Below are positions 13,145 through 27,041 of a stretch of 64,000 nucleotides of DNA, piece after piece. The notes under the pieces were generated by a model, which was given only the letters and a program-made list of their open reading frames with translations, had not been told where the DNA came from and searched no databases. Made by a program: the position numbers and the translations under genes. Where the stretch lies: assembly GCF_040054535.1 (NCBI RefSeq), contig NC_090779.1, positions 25,000,001 to 25,064,000 on the forward strand, given 5' to 3'. Each line of letters begins with the position of its first letter. The first letter of the stretch is position 1. Source of the stretch: Antennarius striatus (taxonomy: Eukaryota > Chordata > Actinopteri > Lophiiformes > Antennariidae).

Positions 13145-15984
13145 ATGAAAGAAGAAGAAGAAGAAGAAAAAGTTCCCTCTTCGTGCACTGATCTATTCTT
13201 CCTCTGATGAAGAACAAACCAGACTCACGATGAAGCTAAAGGACGTGACGTTACGGAGAAAGGCGGTTAAATCGGTGCTAAACGAACGATGGATTAATCA
13301 AACGCACCTCCCGTTTCCACCCCGACTCACTTTTGCGTCCCTTCTGATCGATAATGGAGTTCATAAGATGTTTGATTTATAATTATAATTATCTGGAGGT
13401 CAGCAGAGAGGTCACAGGTCAAAGTGTGTGAATCTGGATTAGGGATCGTCTGAAATGATCCGGATTGGATTCCAGTGTAAAACCTGACTGGTCTGTGCCC
13501 TCGGAGCTAGCACGCATCGTTAGCGCAAACACACCTCGCTGCAAAAACGTTACCCTTTTAACAGCCTGAGATGATAAACTGTGTTTTAGCGTTTTGTTTT
13601 GTTTTTACTTCTACGAATGTCGCCACTCGATTTTTACGTTACCAAACACGTCAGCAATGCTGACTAGAGAATATCCAATAGTGGGAGTCAAATACTTTTG
13701 ACCAATCAGCCTCCTCCAAGACTTCTTTAGCCCCTCCTTGTTCTTCAGATGCGTTCGGTCAGTTTAGAGATGTTCCCTCAATCTGCCACTAGGGGTCTCC
13801 ATCGCACCGTTTGCTCAAATGCGTCAAATAAAGTGGTTTGTCCTTAACTGGACACCATAGCTGTGAGTTTTCTTTCATTAAGACAGGTGGGGTGACATCA
13901 CTTTAGCATGTGGCTAGCATTAACATTACCTAAAGCAAATGTTGTGTTGCGTTCAGTGTCAACACGTCAGGTGGAAACAGGTGGGGGGTAGTTTGCCACT
14001 ATTGCATGTTCAAAATATGCAACTCAGTTAATGGCATCAAACACAACTGCAACTCAAGGCTGACACCTGAACGCACCTGAACGCACCTGAACGCACCATC
14101 CATTATGCGCCTACAGGGACATGGATGACCTGCTGTGACCTGACGCTCATTTCTGACCCCTAAAAAGCGGAAAACTGAGGATATTCAACAACAAAGTGCA
14201 GGAAATAAACCAATTTGAGTATTTTTTAAAAAATCAGTACCACCCCCCCCCCCCAACGTTGGCAACAAGGTGAGGAAACCCGATGATTTTCACCAGGTGC
14301 TTCAGGACTTGGTTTACCTTCACCTCTCCTCTCGTTCCTTCTCTCCTTCTCTCAACGGATCGTCTTCGCTTCTTCTCCCGGAGCTGCCGCCCACTCCTCC
14401 TCCTCCTCCTCCTCTTCCTCCTCCTCCTCTTCCTCCAGCACTTGATTAATCATTTTAAAAATGCGCCGTGTGCGTGTGAACGCATGTGCCACGCATTGGA
14501 TGGCTGGCTGGCTCGCTGACTGGCGGGCTGGTTTGGGAAATACCTGGTCACGATCAATGAGGAGAGGGTTTACCTTGGTTGCACATCGCCCCCTACCGTC
14601 CTCCAGTGGAAGTGCGGTCCTTAAACGCACCATGATGCCTGAACCAGAACATGGGCAAAGGGGAACGCAAAGAAATAACCTAAACCAGGTGGATGTCTTA
14701 TGAACAAGTTCTCTGTACCACACCAGATGTTAGTGCAGACACACACAAACATCCCATCATTACAAACGGATGTTTATTTGTTTGTGAGGACTGCTCAGTG
14801 AGTAAATAAACCAATCATAATCTTTCCCGCGCCTCCTCTTGCCAGGATCACCCTGTTTCCTCCATGGCACCTTAGTCGAGCAGAAGTAAAAGAGACAAAA
14901 AGACATCATGAAAGCTTAAAGTGACTCGTTCGCTGAGGATAAAAATAGAACTGTTTGTTCTGAAGGGGAAAACCCGGTCTGGATCGCCCCCCAGCGGCAA
15001 GATCCGGTCACGACAAGAGGCTGTCCGGACGGTACGCGCGTCTCCAGCGTTTGTTTTACGCACCGAAAGGAGCCCAAATGTCCAATAAATCAACCAAAAC
15101 ATCCATATTACTAATCAGTTTGTGTATTTGATTAACCTGACCTATTATTGGACGTGTCTCCTTTTCAAATATTTTTTATTTCTGTATTTAAATAAGACAT
15201 TAATATCTTCATGCACACAACCAGTTAGGATCCACAGACATAAATGGATTCATTCATTCTAGTTTTTATCAGACGTTCATGCATTTAATGGAAACATTAA
15301 TCCATCTGTTTATCTGATCCATTATGAATATTTACAGTATGTTCATCTTCTCATTAACTGTAATTTTTTGTTTTTTTGGTGTTTTCCTGAAGTTAAAACG
15401 ATCAAGCGGTGCTTCTAGAAGATGCTGCCACAGTCGATTCAGAAAATTGAGAGTCTGAGCGCCCTCCTCATCCTCCTCCTCCTCCTCCAAAGCATCCACC
15501 TACACACAGCAGCACACACGTGTCTTCACATGCAGACCTGTGCTACCGCTGCTCATCGTTTCTGCACAGGCTTTAGGAAGAACCCCCATCAGGGTTGTTA
15601 TTTGAGGGGTTATGACTGAATTTAAGGAGATTTAAATAACATCCAAGGGGGGAATATTCCTGTGCCTTAATTTATAAAGTCAAAGCAAATAATTCTGAAA
15701 GTGAGCAAGATTTATGTGATATTTAAATTAGATGAATTAAAAGCAATTGCTGTAAGCAGGCAGTTTGACTCCAGGCTGAAGGGTCAAAGGAGAATTTATA
15801 ACATCTCCACCAGAATTATTAAGAACACTGAATATTATTTGGGCTTCACACTGAGGGTTAAGTTACTGTCAGGACGTGGAGTTCTTCCTGTGAATGAAGC
15901 GTTTGCATGACTGAACGTCAACAAAGCCTGCAGAGACTTCACTGCAACGTGTAAAATAATGAAGAGTTCTAAACACGGACGTCT

Positions 15985-15994
15985 CTATTTATAG
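15985..15994. promoter_or_regulatory. MEF2-type site CTATTTATAG
   Basis: The same perfect 10-bp palindrome as at 11584, about 1 kb beyond the api5 stop codon. Confidence 0.3.
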
Positions 15995-16946
15995 CTCCCA
16001 TGATCAAGTCTGACGCCACTCTTCTCTACTTCAGAGACGTCCCCCGCCCCCGCTGGATGGACGTTTGTACATTCTCTAAACGCACAGCTGGAAGTAAGAT
16101 CATTTGGTGATTTTCCAAGAACATTCCAGGATTAGAGGCATTGGCTTCTGGTGGAACGCTGCACAACCTGGAGTCTGGATCTTCTCCAGAACCAGTCAGA
16201 GCAGCTAAAGGGTCTCAAGGAAGAACTGGAATCCCTGAAACTGTCGTCAGCAAAAGACCTCACATCACAACATTTGAATTATTCGTTGAGCGTTTTCAAA
16301 CCCCCATATTTCCCTTGAAATATAAATATCAATCAATATACGATCGATATTGATCAATATTGTTCTATCTAGAGTAAAAGTAGACATAAAAAGAAAAGAC
16401 AACGGTTTCTACTTCCATACAAGTTTATGATAAAAATCCAATGTCATAGAACCTTTTTTCATACAAACAATTGGAGCCAATTCAACTGAAGTTCTAATAA
16501 AAAAAACAATACAGGATTAAATAAATGGATACAAAGCAATGCATTCACCAACATGTCTCCAAAAAAATGACTCTTTATCTTTTCCTACAACAATCTGAAC
16601 AAAGGTTCATCAGTTACATCCTGGCAGTTCATGAAAAACACGATTAAAATGAAGGGGAAAAAAACCAAACATTTAGATTTTTCTTGTTTTTTTTTAAATC
16701 ACGTTGGCCAAGAGGAACACAAGACAACAGTTTAAAAAGTGTGGACCGAACGCGGAGAACAATCCTCCAAAAAAACAACAGGACTGATCTGGATGTAAAA
16801 GCTGGATGAGTGAAAACGAGCAAAAACCCACTTTAAAAAAAAAAAAAAAAAGTCGGTGACAAAGAGTTCATCTTGGTGCGGAAAAGATCTGGATGTAATG
16901 CAGTTCAATGAGCAAAAACATGTGTGTTTGTGTGTGTGTGAGGATC

Positions 16947-19900
16947 TCAGTAGATCCTGCCTCTGCTCCGGTTTCCTCTTCCTCCGAAGCCTCGTCCTCG
17001 GCCGCCCCTGAACCCACCGCGCTGCTCTGGAGGGACCAAACAGAGAGGGAGACGCGTTCAAAGACAGGCGGATTTCGCAGCGCTGCTTCCAGATCAACAC
17101 ATCTGACGGATTTCGTTCCAGAATCCCCAAAACATGACGTCTAAAACTGTGAACATGTGCCAACATTCAACCAAACCACCAGGTGGTCCTTACCGTAGTT
17201 AAAATTGCCAATGGTGGCGCTGTACTTGCCGCTGGGGGGGTTGTAGATTTGCCGTGCGTCCCTCCGGGGCTGGGGAGGGATCTGTTTATTTGTGCTTCCG
17301 CCCATCTCCTCAGTCGACGGGCGTTTTGTTCTGCAGACACAAAAGAAAAGCAAATGAAGACCCCCTCCCTCTCTGACGTGTGTTTAAGGGTCCTTCACGT
17401 CCGACGGGACAGAATCGACTCACGCTGCTGCCTCCGTCTTCTGGACGGGTTTCCAGGAGAGGGTGACGGTGCTCTTGAACGATGGAGGGTTGTGGAACAG
17501 ATCCTACAAAGAAAGGAAAGATTAAAGTCAAATTCCACGAGACTCCGTCTGGTTTTCCTTTCTGACGACCGACGGCTCACCTTGATGAGGACGTTGATGT
17601 TGTTGGTGATCTTCAGGGCGACAACTTTGATCTTGTTCTGATGACACACACACACACACACACAAAAGAAATGTTTTAAGGTGTTTTCACAAAACAACAG
17701 TCGACCTCTGACCCCAACAGTCGACTGAAGCTACCTCTTCTGTCTTGAGAGCGTCTCCCGTCTTGCCCTGCAGCGCCACTCGCAGCTGTCGGATGTAAAC
17801 CTGCAGGCCTCTGGCAAAATACTGTAACCTGCCGACACACAGAACCTGCTGTTCAAAACCGGAAGAAAACGCCAGGATTCCTTGTAGCTAATCCGACATT
17901 AGCTGTACAGAAGGTTCCCCACCTGATCTTGAAGTCCTTGAGCCGCTCGGCGTCCACTTTGTCCAACAGGAAGTCTGGGAGCTTCTTGCCCAGCTGGTGG
18001 AAGCTGAACAGGAGACACTCCACGTAGCTGAACTGCAGTTTGGGCTCCTCGTTGGCCGAGTTCTCTCCGTTCTCCACTTCTTCTGGCGGCCGAGGCATGA
18101 ACTCCTACAAACAGAAAACGCGTGACTTTAAGTCACATTTCTTTTCTTTTTTTCTGTCTGTGTCGTGTCGGAGTGGCGGGACGGCCGTCTCACCAGGAGT
18201 GTGGTGAACAGCGTGTTGAGGTTGGCCTCCAGTTTGTCCATGTCTCCACAGAACGGACTCATCTCAGCCAGGAGCTTCAGCACCTACAAAACAAAAAATA
18301 CAGAAAAATAAACAGAATCTTTAAATTTAGGCACCAAAAATAAATTTCATCTGTGAGAAATTGAACAAGAGGAAATATCTGCAGCATTGTTAACATAAAA
18401 TAATTTAAATATTCAGCTTTTTATGAAGAAAGGGATTGATTATCATTCATAGAGAATCAGCTTTAGCTATCCCATAATAATAAATGATAAAAATGAATTT
18501 AAAATTGAAGATGACGTTGGACTGACCTCCAGCTGGATGTCCAGCTCAGCCACCGGACTGGTCAGGGTGCTGAGGTTTGGCAGGACGTGTTGGCAGAAAT
18601 AGGTGATAAAACGTGTGGAATGGACATTTTTCTACAAGACAGAGACAAACCATTCATTACCGCTGTAACACACACACACACACAGCAGCTCTGACTTCAT
18701 CAGGATGCGAGGCGTGGACTCACTGAGAACAGGGGCAGGGCCTGGCGCGTGCACTGCAGCAGACGGTCCACGGTGTCAGGGTCGGCCGTGTCGAGCGCCT
18801 GCTCCAGGTCGGCCTGCTCCACCACCAGCTCCACCAGCTGCTGCCGCCCATTCACCGTCTGCAGCACCCGCAGGCCGGACACCACGCGCATCAGGAGCAC
18901 GAACTCCTCCCCGGTCACATCCTCAAACACCTGAGGACACAGCAGGAGGGGGAAATGGCGGTGGATGGGTTAAAGCCGGGTCCGATCGTACATCACAGGA
19001 TGAAGATCACACATCATCAAGTAAAGACATTCTACTACACACTAACCCTCTTTGTCTCAGTAAAGATGTATTCCTCCACTTCCTTCGTCATGACGTCTTC
19101 CGGCAGGGTCTTCAGTTTGGTGGAGAGGAACTTGATGGCCCGTTCCCGCACAATGTCTTCCCCCTGCAGGATCTGAGAGAAGAGGCCTCCGAGGGTACCT
19201 GGACCACAGAGACAGCATAGCTATGAATCTATAAACTCAACATTGGTCTATAAACGTAGAATACCATGAATATAACCATTAAATACACACATTTACATGC
19301 GCAATTTAAAAAAAATACCCGTAAGTGACCCCATTAGTCGGGACAATTCTCACAGGTTTCACAACATAGATGCTTAAATTCAATGTTCTTAAATAGACGT
19401 AACGAAAAAAGATATGACCATTTAAAGCAGGTCACAACAAACTCAGACGTTCCTTCACAGCATCCGATCTCAAAAGCAGGACTCACCCTTTGCGTCGATC
19501 TTGAAGATAGAAATGAGCGCCACGTTCACTTGGTTAAACTCTGCTGTATCATCTGAAAGGAAATGACACCGACCTCAGCAGACATTCCAGAGAACCCAGT
19601 GTCACATCCAAACCGAGCAACCGCTACGCAGTTCAGAAACGAGCCCAAAGGGTTTGTGTTTATCACCGACACCGGACGGACACTGATGTGTTACCTGTCT
19701 GAAGGAGCTGTGTGAGAATGTCTGAAACTTTGAGGATGTTCTCGCCAGTCGCAAAGCGTGGGAGCTCTTTGATGGCCTGTCGTCGAATCTGGACGGTGAC
19801 GAGAACACAAACACACAGAATGAGCTTCATTGTGAGATAAACAGCAAATCCTGGCAGCCTTAAGAGGAAAATAAAACCAACAATTTCAAAAACTCACCGA

Positions 19901-20720
19901 CACGTCTTCATCTTCACACAGATCAAGCTGAGCGTTAATAGCTGCGTTGGCCATTTCTGGAAAGCTGTTGAAGAATTTGGGGATAAACTGAGCTGCCAGG
20001 CGCTTCTCCTTCGGGCCTCCCTTCACGCCATTCAAGATAACCTGGTAGGCATCTTTGTGCTGCGGAATAAAAGACAAACATGAACATGAACGGATCTGGA
20101 CTAACAAGAGGATTAAATGGACAAGTCCAGATTGAATGACCGGTCTTTGTGAGTCCACATATTTAAACTCACAAAACTCAATATGCAAGAACCAATGGGA
20201 CATTAATACCATGTGATGGTTAGAATTAGTTATTGAAAAATAAAACTAAAAATCTGCTGTTCTGATTTTCTCTGATGCGTTTCGTCCAAACAAATCCGTA
20301 ACAACAAGTTCTCGTCTTTGATGACATTGTGAGGAAGTTGTTTTAGCCTGGTTAAAGTTGGAATGGCTGGTAAAAGGTTCCGTGGTTCGGTAAATAATCA
20401 CGGGTGGGATTTAAGCGAAATAAATCATTTTTAAATCGGTAAACTAGCGCCGATCTCTCGAGTCTCCGCTGAGAGGCCATCACGGTTAGCCCGGTCAAAT
20501 GCTCGTTAGCTCCGCTTAGCCTAGCAAGAATGTTAATGTATCGCAAGTGGCTAAGCTAACAACAAAGGACGGGAAATAAGGTTTAACTGTTATGCCTATA
20601 ATATATTAGTGAGTGAGAGTTTAAATTTACGCTTCTGGGTCCATTTACCTGGCTGAGGTTGTCCTTAGCATCAGCAAGGATCCCGTAGTTTCGATACAGA
20701 TCCTCGATGGTGACCGCCAT
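16947..20720 (-). CDS. api5: Apoptosis inhibitor 5 (Api5), complete, 14 exons, 525 aa
   Basis: Api5 is a nuclear HEAT/ARM-repeat scaffold that supports cell survival after growth-factor loss and interacts with Acinus and FGF2 (family knowledge). The spliced reading matches vertebrate Api5 along its whole length, starting MAVTIEDLYRNYGILADAK. Exons: 20649-20720, 19898-20059, 19695-19788, 19487-19552, 19047-19198, 18724-18930, 18527-18631, 18194-18283, 17923-18104, 17735-17828, 17581-17637, 17424-17503, 17194-17330, 16947-17026. They total 1,578 bases, close to the human 524 residues. Landmarks are KEKRLAAQFIPKFF in exon 2, the helical-repeat core in exons 3-10, and an Arg/Gly-rich tail in the last exon ending RGRIY. 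The start follows the family N-terminus. All borders are GT-AG and no defect was seen. Confidence 0.97.
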
Positions 20721-20964
20721 CAGCGTGCGTTCGACTCCCTGCAGCTCAGACAATCAAAAAAATAATTCCTGTGAGCCTTTTTGCCCCGTCGGACTCGATT
20801 TTAGCTCAAACAACTCCGTATTATCCGAAAAACCGTGATTTGTGTGGTTTGAACGAGCCGGACTGGAGACGTTGGTGAGAGAAGACCCCCGTCGTTGTCT
20901 TCCCGCAATCTCTGGCGCGTTTGCTAATAAGCTACGGAACAATCAGAACGGGGCATGCGCAAGA

Positions 20965-21000
20965 TCAGCCAATGGCCTGCCGAGGAAGAGCACGTGACCG
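20965..21000 (-). promoter_or_regulatory. Probable api5 core promoter motifs
   Basis: About 250 bp upstream of the api5 start codon lie a CCAAT box (20969-20973) and an E-box CACGTGAC (20991-20998). A partial NRF1-like GCATGCGC sits just on the gene side, near 20953. These elements are typical of housekeeping promoters. The transcription start is not known. Confidence 0.4.
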
Positions 21001-21229
21001 GTAGTAAGCGCTTAAGTGACGCTCATTAAACTAAAAGGGACGACATTGAAATGGTTAACAAATGTTTTTGGCAATTTAATGCGGAATTAAAGTACTTATC
21101 AACAGTAGAAAACACTTATCGATTGTGATCTTTAAATTCAAAAGAAAAACAATGATCAATTGTTTAAATAATAAAAAATAAGCAAAACTCATGAATTTCT
21201 GCAGTGTGTGTTTACACTGTTCATAACAC

Positions 21230-21425
21230 ACAATGTTCCTACAATATGAAACGTTTTGTGATCGATATCTTGAGTTTTACAATTTCTACGTTTTTGTATT
21301 TATTAGTTCATTGCACATGACTGTTTATATTGACCATTTCTGTTTATTGTGTATTTTACTGCTTTATGTGCTTTCAATTGCTCCTTGGGGACAAATAAAG
21401 TTTTTTGAATTAAATTGAATTAAAA
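21230..21425 (+). mobile_element. 3' tail of an L2/Maui-type non-LTR retrotransposon
   Basis: The stretch ends with CTTGGGGACAAATAAAGTTTT followed by a short TTGAAT-type repeat, a 3' terminus widespread in fish LINEs. No coding part is present. It lies between samm50 and api5. Confidence 0.45.
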
Positions 21426-21679
21426 CTATGTCCACTGTGACGAAGACTATGGCTTAATGATCAATAAATTTCACGTACTTGCAAATCATTGAACTTTGCT
21501 TTCTGACAGCCGATAATAAAATGATAAGAATACAGATAAAAACAAAGTCAGTCCAGATACTTTAATTGAACTAATTAGCCACAGTAACAAGTTTGTACAA
21601 GCAATTTCCACTTCCAAACACATGTTTATGGCATTAAATGTTCAAGCACAAGGAAGCTCTTGATCCAAGAAATTTGGTT

Positions 21680-22268
21680 TCAAAGGAATCTGATCCCTGC
21701 TCCGAACTGGAACCCATCACATATCCTGCAAAGACCAGAGAAAACAGTGGAAATGGTCAGGATTTACCTTGTTTTGTGAACGTCCTGTGCTTCCAGTTAG
21801 CTCCCTCTTCCTGGGACCTACCTGTCTCCACTCTGTACTCCCATGGGAATGCAATAGTTCAGCTCCAGTCTGGCAATGTTCCCTAAACGCAGCAAAATGC
21901 CCAATCCGTACGACCAACGGATGCATTCTGTCAGCCTCTTCAAATGTGCGTGTGGCCCCTCACCTGAGTGTCAAAAATAAATAAAGACAGAATGTAGTTC
22001 AGCTGAACACACGTCCAGACCGGAGACTAAAACTCATCACAGGTCTGTAAGTCTAATCACACTGCTGTTATTTGTTTCCATCCACTCACCATAGTTGAGG
22101 TTACACAGGTTTCCGGCATTGAGAAAGAAGTGTGTTCTGAAGAGGTCGCCAAAGCCCCCTCTGCCTGGTCTAAAGGGTACGGGGGTGTAGAGATGCAGCC
22201 CCCCAGCCCAGTAACATCCTCCTCCCAGGTAGTCACCTGTCACACCAATGGCACACACACACACACAT

Positions 22269-22327
<59 letters not shown>

Positions 22328-25300
22328 AAATCCTGAATAAACATTCAGTTTGTGCACCGGTCAGCTGTGTTAACGCCTTACCTTCGCTCTGGGGGCCCAA
22401 ACTGTACATCCTGAAGCCCCTGATGCTGGTGGGGCCACCGAGATAGAACCTAAGAGGTCGACAAAGACACACTAAACACACAATGCACAACAATCCTGAG
22501 GATTCTGTGAAGAAAAAAGATAGCGACAAACTGAGCATGCATGTAGAAAAGTTATTTTGTGTTTGTTTTCTGGACAAAAACAGGATAAAAGAAAAAGTCA
22601 AGCGTGACTTGACGTGAGTCTGATTATTGCAATGGAGGCTGGTAATAGGTCGGTTCAGGATTGTTCTGTACCTGTCTGCTACGCTTGTTGGCTTGTCACC
22701 GATGGGGAGGAGCAGACCCCCCCACAACGAGGCAGACAGAACCTACAGGAGGAAGTCAAACGCTGTAGTGAAGCTAAAAGGACGGCAGGTTTTCAACATT
22801 AAAATCTCTGCCTGCATAAACACCCCCCTGGTTGTTAAAGCTGCTGTACTTTAATATTATTTGCAGCTGGGGGGTAAAAAGTAGAATCTCACTGAGTCCC
22901 AGAAGAGAGTTTTGTTCAGCTGGATCTCAAAGTCCTCTTTCAGGAAGCTGGCGTCTCCACCAGTGTAACCAGCAAGTTCCTGCAAAAACATAACATAAAA
23001 CGTCTGCATGGAGTCCCTGTCCACTCACAGTCCAGGTAGTCCTCAGTTTACAAACATTCAGAGATACAAACACATGTGCTCCACCATATCTGACTATTGC
23101 CCAGCAGTTCTGCCAGCACCCCTGTGGGGGCAGAACTGCTGCGTTCACACAGTTCCAACACTCGTCTCTCGCTCTCGTTGTTGTTTGTTGTTGTCTCTGT
23201 TGGCATCTCAGAGCGTCATGCTTCCTATCATGGATACCTTACTGTTTATCATGGATGATAAAGTGAAGGCTAGTGAAGGTAGTGGTAGTGGTGAACATCT
23301 CTCTGATGACAACTGACTATTTGTGGAAGACACATGTTAAGTCAAGTTATTTGACGTAAACTTGAATTTGATTTTCCGTGTATTTTTATTTGAAAACCAA
23401 CGTATAAACGAGAACGACTGAACTCTAAACGACCTGTACTTGTATTTTATTTTATTCTGTGTTTTTTTTAATGCCCTGTAATTACTTCTGGTCAGTATTT
23501 GGGGAATAGAACCTCAGTATTTAGATTATTAATGACAATTAAATGACCTCAAATGGAGATTATAGATTGAAATTTAATAAATAACGTTTTATGAACAATT
23601 CAATTTATGAAGAACCTCCAGGAACCAATCATGTTGGTATATTGAGGACTACCTGTGTTACCATGCAGTATTAAGATGAAAACCCCCCCCGATAACAACA
23701 AACCTGATGGATCTTCAGCAAACCACCTTTCCTGGGAAGGATGGAGGAGTTCCTGGTGTCGATAACCATAGCGTGCTGCAAAACAAAACCACACCAACGA
23801 CCGAGAAACAGAAATTATTTAAAAAAACCCAAAATGAAACAACTGCGTGTATTTCAAATGCCAAATTAAAATAAATAAGAGAACAATACCGAAAGTGAGG
23901 ATTTGAGTGAATGACCGCTCTCCTCACGGATGGCAAACGAGGCTGTGCGAGAAAGACAGCCGAGCTCTCGCCACACGCCCTCCCACTTCAGTGTGTGGTT
24001 GGTCATGAACAACGGGAACTGAAAAAGTTGGAAAAGACAAAAAATAAGACAGCTCAGAATTCACGTCTTCTGTTGGAACAGGTGTGACGCTTAATGGTCA
24101 CAAACACACTTAGATTTCCTGTGTGACACTTCATCTGTCACGTCAAAATACAATCTAACCCGACTGATGTAAAGGAATTGAAGAAGAATTTTTAGCTGCA
24201 AATAGACAAAAGTTAGAAAAATATTCACGCTGAGTTCAGCAGAGATTCCTCGATCCGTCTCCCTCAGGGAACTCCACGGAAACTGACCCGTGACTTTGTA
24301 CACGTTAAGAGAGATGCTGGAAAGCAAAAAAAGAAAAGAAGAAGTTCAATAATGCGTGAAAAATCCTCAAGTATCAGGAAAGCCATTTGATCCGACCTAT
24401 GAAGCTCACTTGCGTTCAAATTGTCCCGGTTGGGGTTTGAAGAATGAAATGCCGTAGGATGTTTCTTTGGTGCCGTAGGAGAACTGACCGGACAGCTGCT
24501 CTGCCCGTCCAAACAAGTTGGGGAACTTCAGACCCAGTACCTACCGTTAAAACAAAGCAGGCAGGGTGATAAATATCTGTGTGTAATGAGGGTCGACATC
24601 GTCTGCACAATGAAAACACGAGCTCACCATGCTCCCTTCGTTGTTTCCAACCATGGTGTGGTAGCTGCCCGTCATCCGCCTCAACTCGGTGACTTCAAAC
24701 GTCACATCGAGGCCATTAGGAAGAGCGTCCACACCTACAGAGACAGTGAAGCGAAGTGTGTGACTCAACACAGGCACGCCCTCTATCGGCCACGTATTTA
24801 TCTGGAGGGCGATCATGAAGTCATAACTACCCCTCGACGTGTCGATAACGACTTCAACTTTTCTGAAGATACCCAGACGCAGCAGCTTCTGTCGGGCTTC
24901 GTGCGACTTCCGCATCACCTGCTCGACAAAGAGTCAAAGTAAATGACAAGGGTGACCCGGATGAGTGCTAATTAGCATAGCTGCATTAAAATCAACCCAC
25001 ATCGATCAGGTTCTTGGACCGGAAAACTTCAACGATCTCATGAGTCAGCAGGTCCTCCTTTGTCCGGCCCAGCCCGTCGATGTGAACCCGCTGGACGACA
25101 ACCTGACCCGGGGGGGGGGGGCAGACAGCGTTATTACACCACAATGTCTGTGTGGTTTTTATCGTCACGTTAAGTCGTGGTGTGAGCATAGATCAGTGGT
25201 ATCAAACTCATATTCACTAAGGGCCACATCCATGCCTGTCCTCAAAGAGCCTGATGTAACTAATGTGACTAAATGTAACTCAGTGTAACATAAATGTAAC

Positions 25301-26250
25301 TACTCCTTAATGTTAAACAAAAATGTTTGTTTATTTCTCTTTGTTTCACATAAATCCTTTTAATTTGTCAGGTTATTAAACCCACAGAACTCCATCAATC
25401 AAGGATCAAACTATCAATCAATAAAGAAAAATAACATCAGGACATTAAGTTAGGACATTAACTTTGTTCAAAATGTTTTTGTCAATATTATAGGCCTTAA
25501 TTACTGCATTGTGGGAAATGTAGTTTGGTCAAAGCACACTTTTGACCTATTTATTTTTAGACACTCTGACCTTTTATTCTCTCGCAGGCTACATAAAATG
25601 ATGTGGAGGGCCACGTTTGGCCCCCGTACCTTGAGTTTGACACATGTGACGTAAAGGAAGGCGACCATCACTCACTACTGAAGTAGAACGCAGGTCCAGA
25701 AATCAAGAATCAATAACAGATCAAATCTTACATCCTTGTTTTCCAGGACGTCTTTCTTCACCGCCGGGTCGGCCTCTGGGGCGTCGATGTCGTCGGCCTG
25801 GACCCCCAGCTCCGGCCCGTACATGGGCAGAGGGTCCAGGCTCTGCAACACACAGGTCAACAAGGTGTGTTACATCAAAACAGGAAGTTCCATTCATTAT
25901 AAAAAAGGGGCGTGGTCATGAACTTGAATATTTAAATACAGGGAAGTCCATGATGACATCACGGTCACGTCTCGGACGTGTTTGGACACAGGATTTATTT
26001 CACTAATAATATTAGTGATTATCTAGATGGTTTTCAACCAGGACACGGAGGATGACAGGGACGCGTCTGTCAGTAAAACCAACACACCTCCGACGTCCTG
26101 CCTACGTCACTTAATGAGGCTATAAAGACACGCGCACGTCCGTCCGGTGAGCGCGCGGGCCCGTTTAGCTTAGCCTCTAAACACACAGAGGTCAAATGTC
26201 AACGGACGCGTCCACGGACTGCTCCTCACCCTGGCGTGGACGGTGCCCAT
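21680..26250 (-). CDS. samm50: Samm50, sorting and assembly machinery component 50, complete, 15 exons, 469 aa
   Basis: Samm50 is the Omp85-family barrel of the mitochondrial outer membrane SAM complex; it inserts beta-barrel proteins and takes part in the MICOS-linked membrane bridge (family knowledge). The spliced product starts [20 protein letters not shown] and ends [12 protein letters not shown], 469 residues as in human. Exons: 26230-26250, 25732-25842, 25001-25102, 24831-24918, 24628-24734, 24410-24540, 24229-24316, 23890-24018, 23704-23775, 22893-22979, 22672-22742, 22382-22449, 22090-22236, 21822-21963, 21680-21725. A POTRA domain covers roughly residues 40-125 ([13 protein letters not shown]); the C-terminal barrel follows, with [12 protein letters not shown] as the conserved Omp85 loop. 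The frame stays open upstream of the chosen ATG, but the family start is MGTVHAR. Introns hold a hAT-like MITE, a TIR element and a CA repeat. Confidence 0.97.
22252..22321. repeat. (CA)n microsatellite in a samm50 intron
   Basis: A CA run with one TAAA interruption, only 16 bases from the acceptor of the exon 22090-22236. Confidence 0.95.
23033..23655. mobile_element. Non-autonomous TIR DNA element, family 1, copy b
   Basis: It begins CAGGTAGTCCTCAGTTTAC and ends with the inverted TTGAGGACTACCTG. Related copies are at 8947-9509 and 63023-63833, with a remnant at 48690-48832. It lies in a samm50 intron and has no coding capacity. Confidence 0.8.
25194..25645. mobile_element. hAT-like MITE, family 2, copy a
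   Basis: About 450 bp between inverted ends of the form TCAAACTCA and TTGAGTTTGACA. Closely related copies in the same orientation lie at 42966-43406 and 57480-57968. The shared core includes AAACCCACAGAACTCCATCA. This copy sits in a samm50 intron. The hAT assignment rests on the end sequence only. Confidence 0.75.
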
Positions 26251-27041
26251 GTTGAGCTCCGTGGGGCGGTGTCCCGGAAAATGTTTGAGAAGCTGTGGAA
26301 AATCTTTTCTTAACCTAATATAAAGCGAGGAAAGACGAAGAAGAGCTGCGCGAGGAGGCGGCCATAGTACTTCCTGAACCACGCCCCTTTCCGGTGCGCA
26401 TTCAAAACATCAACGCTGCAAAAAAATGACAACAGACACCGACAAACTACTCTAAAAATATTGTAATAATAAAATTAATATAAAAATATAAAAATTATAT
26501 ATAATAAAAATACAAAAATAGTATTATAAAAATTTATATAACAAGAATAATATAAAAAATAATAATATAGAAAGTGTATATATTTTAAAACAATATTTAA
26601 TTCTAATAAAATTAAAAGCATTTTTCTTTTTTATATTGACACAGATCATTAACACCGGGGATCAAAACACTTTTTAAAATGTATTTTTATAATTAACGTC
26701 ACAAATTTCATATATGGGTTAAATCTTAAAAACGGCAACTACTGTATTACTTAAAATTCCTGATTAATTGCATTTGCAGTGGCAGTCCATGATTTAAGAT
26801 GAAATGTGCTGGAGGTTTTATATTTCAGCATCATCCTTCTTTAATGTTGAATATTGAAACATGGTTGGATTCAAAGTATTTATGATGTCAACAATAGCTG
26901 ATTTATACTTTCAGTCCGAATGACAAAATTACATTGTGTACACACAAAAAATACAAATTTGACGAATACAGGTCCAATGAAAGCATACATCAATTTTTAA
27001 AAAAAAGAACACATCAGTTGGGAGGAAGTAAACTTCTACGT
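26251..27041. other. Intergenic spacer, samm50 5' flank and efcab10 3' flank
   Basis: The first 100-150 bases form the samm50 5' UTR and promoter side. The remainder is very AT-rich, with (AATA)-type runs at 26440-26620. No gene was seen. Confidence 0.6.

Larger units (their letters stand above)
8301..16946. other. Non-coding region left of api5
   Basis: Composition shifts toward AT from about 8.5 kb. The stretch holds one TIR repeat (8947-9509), several CA/GT tracts (11.6-12.6 kb), an (ATTT)n tract and two perfect MEF2-type sites. None of the open frames of 60-125 codons has recognisable protein sequence. The part just left of 16947 is expected to be the api5 3' UTR, but I could not choose a polyadenylation signal. 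Confidence 0.5.
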
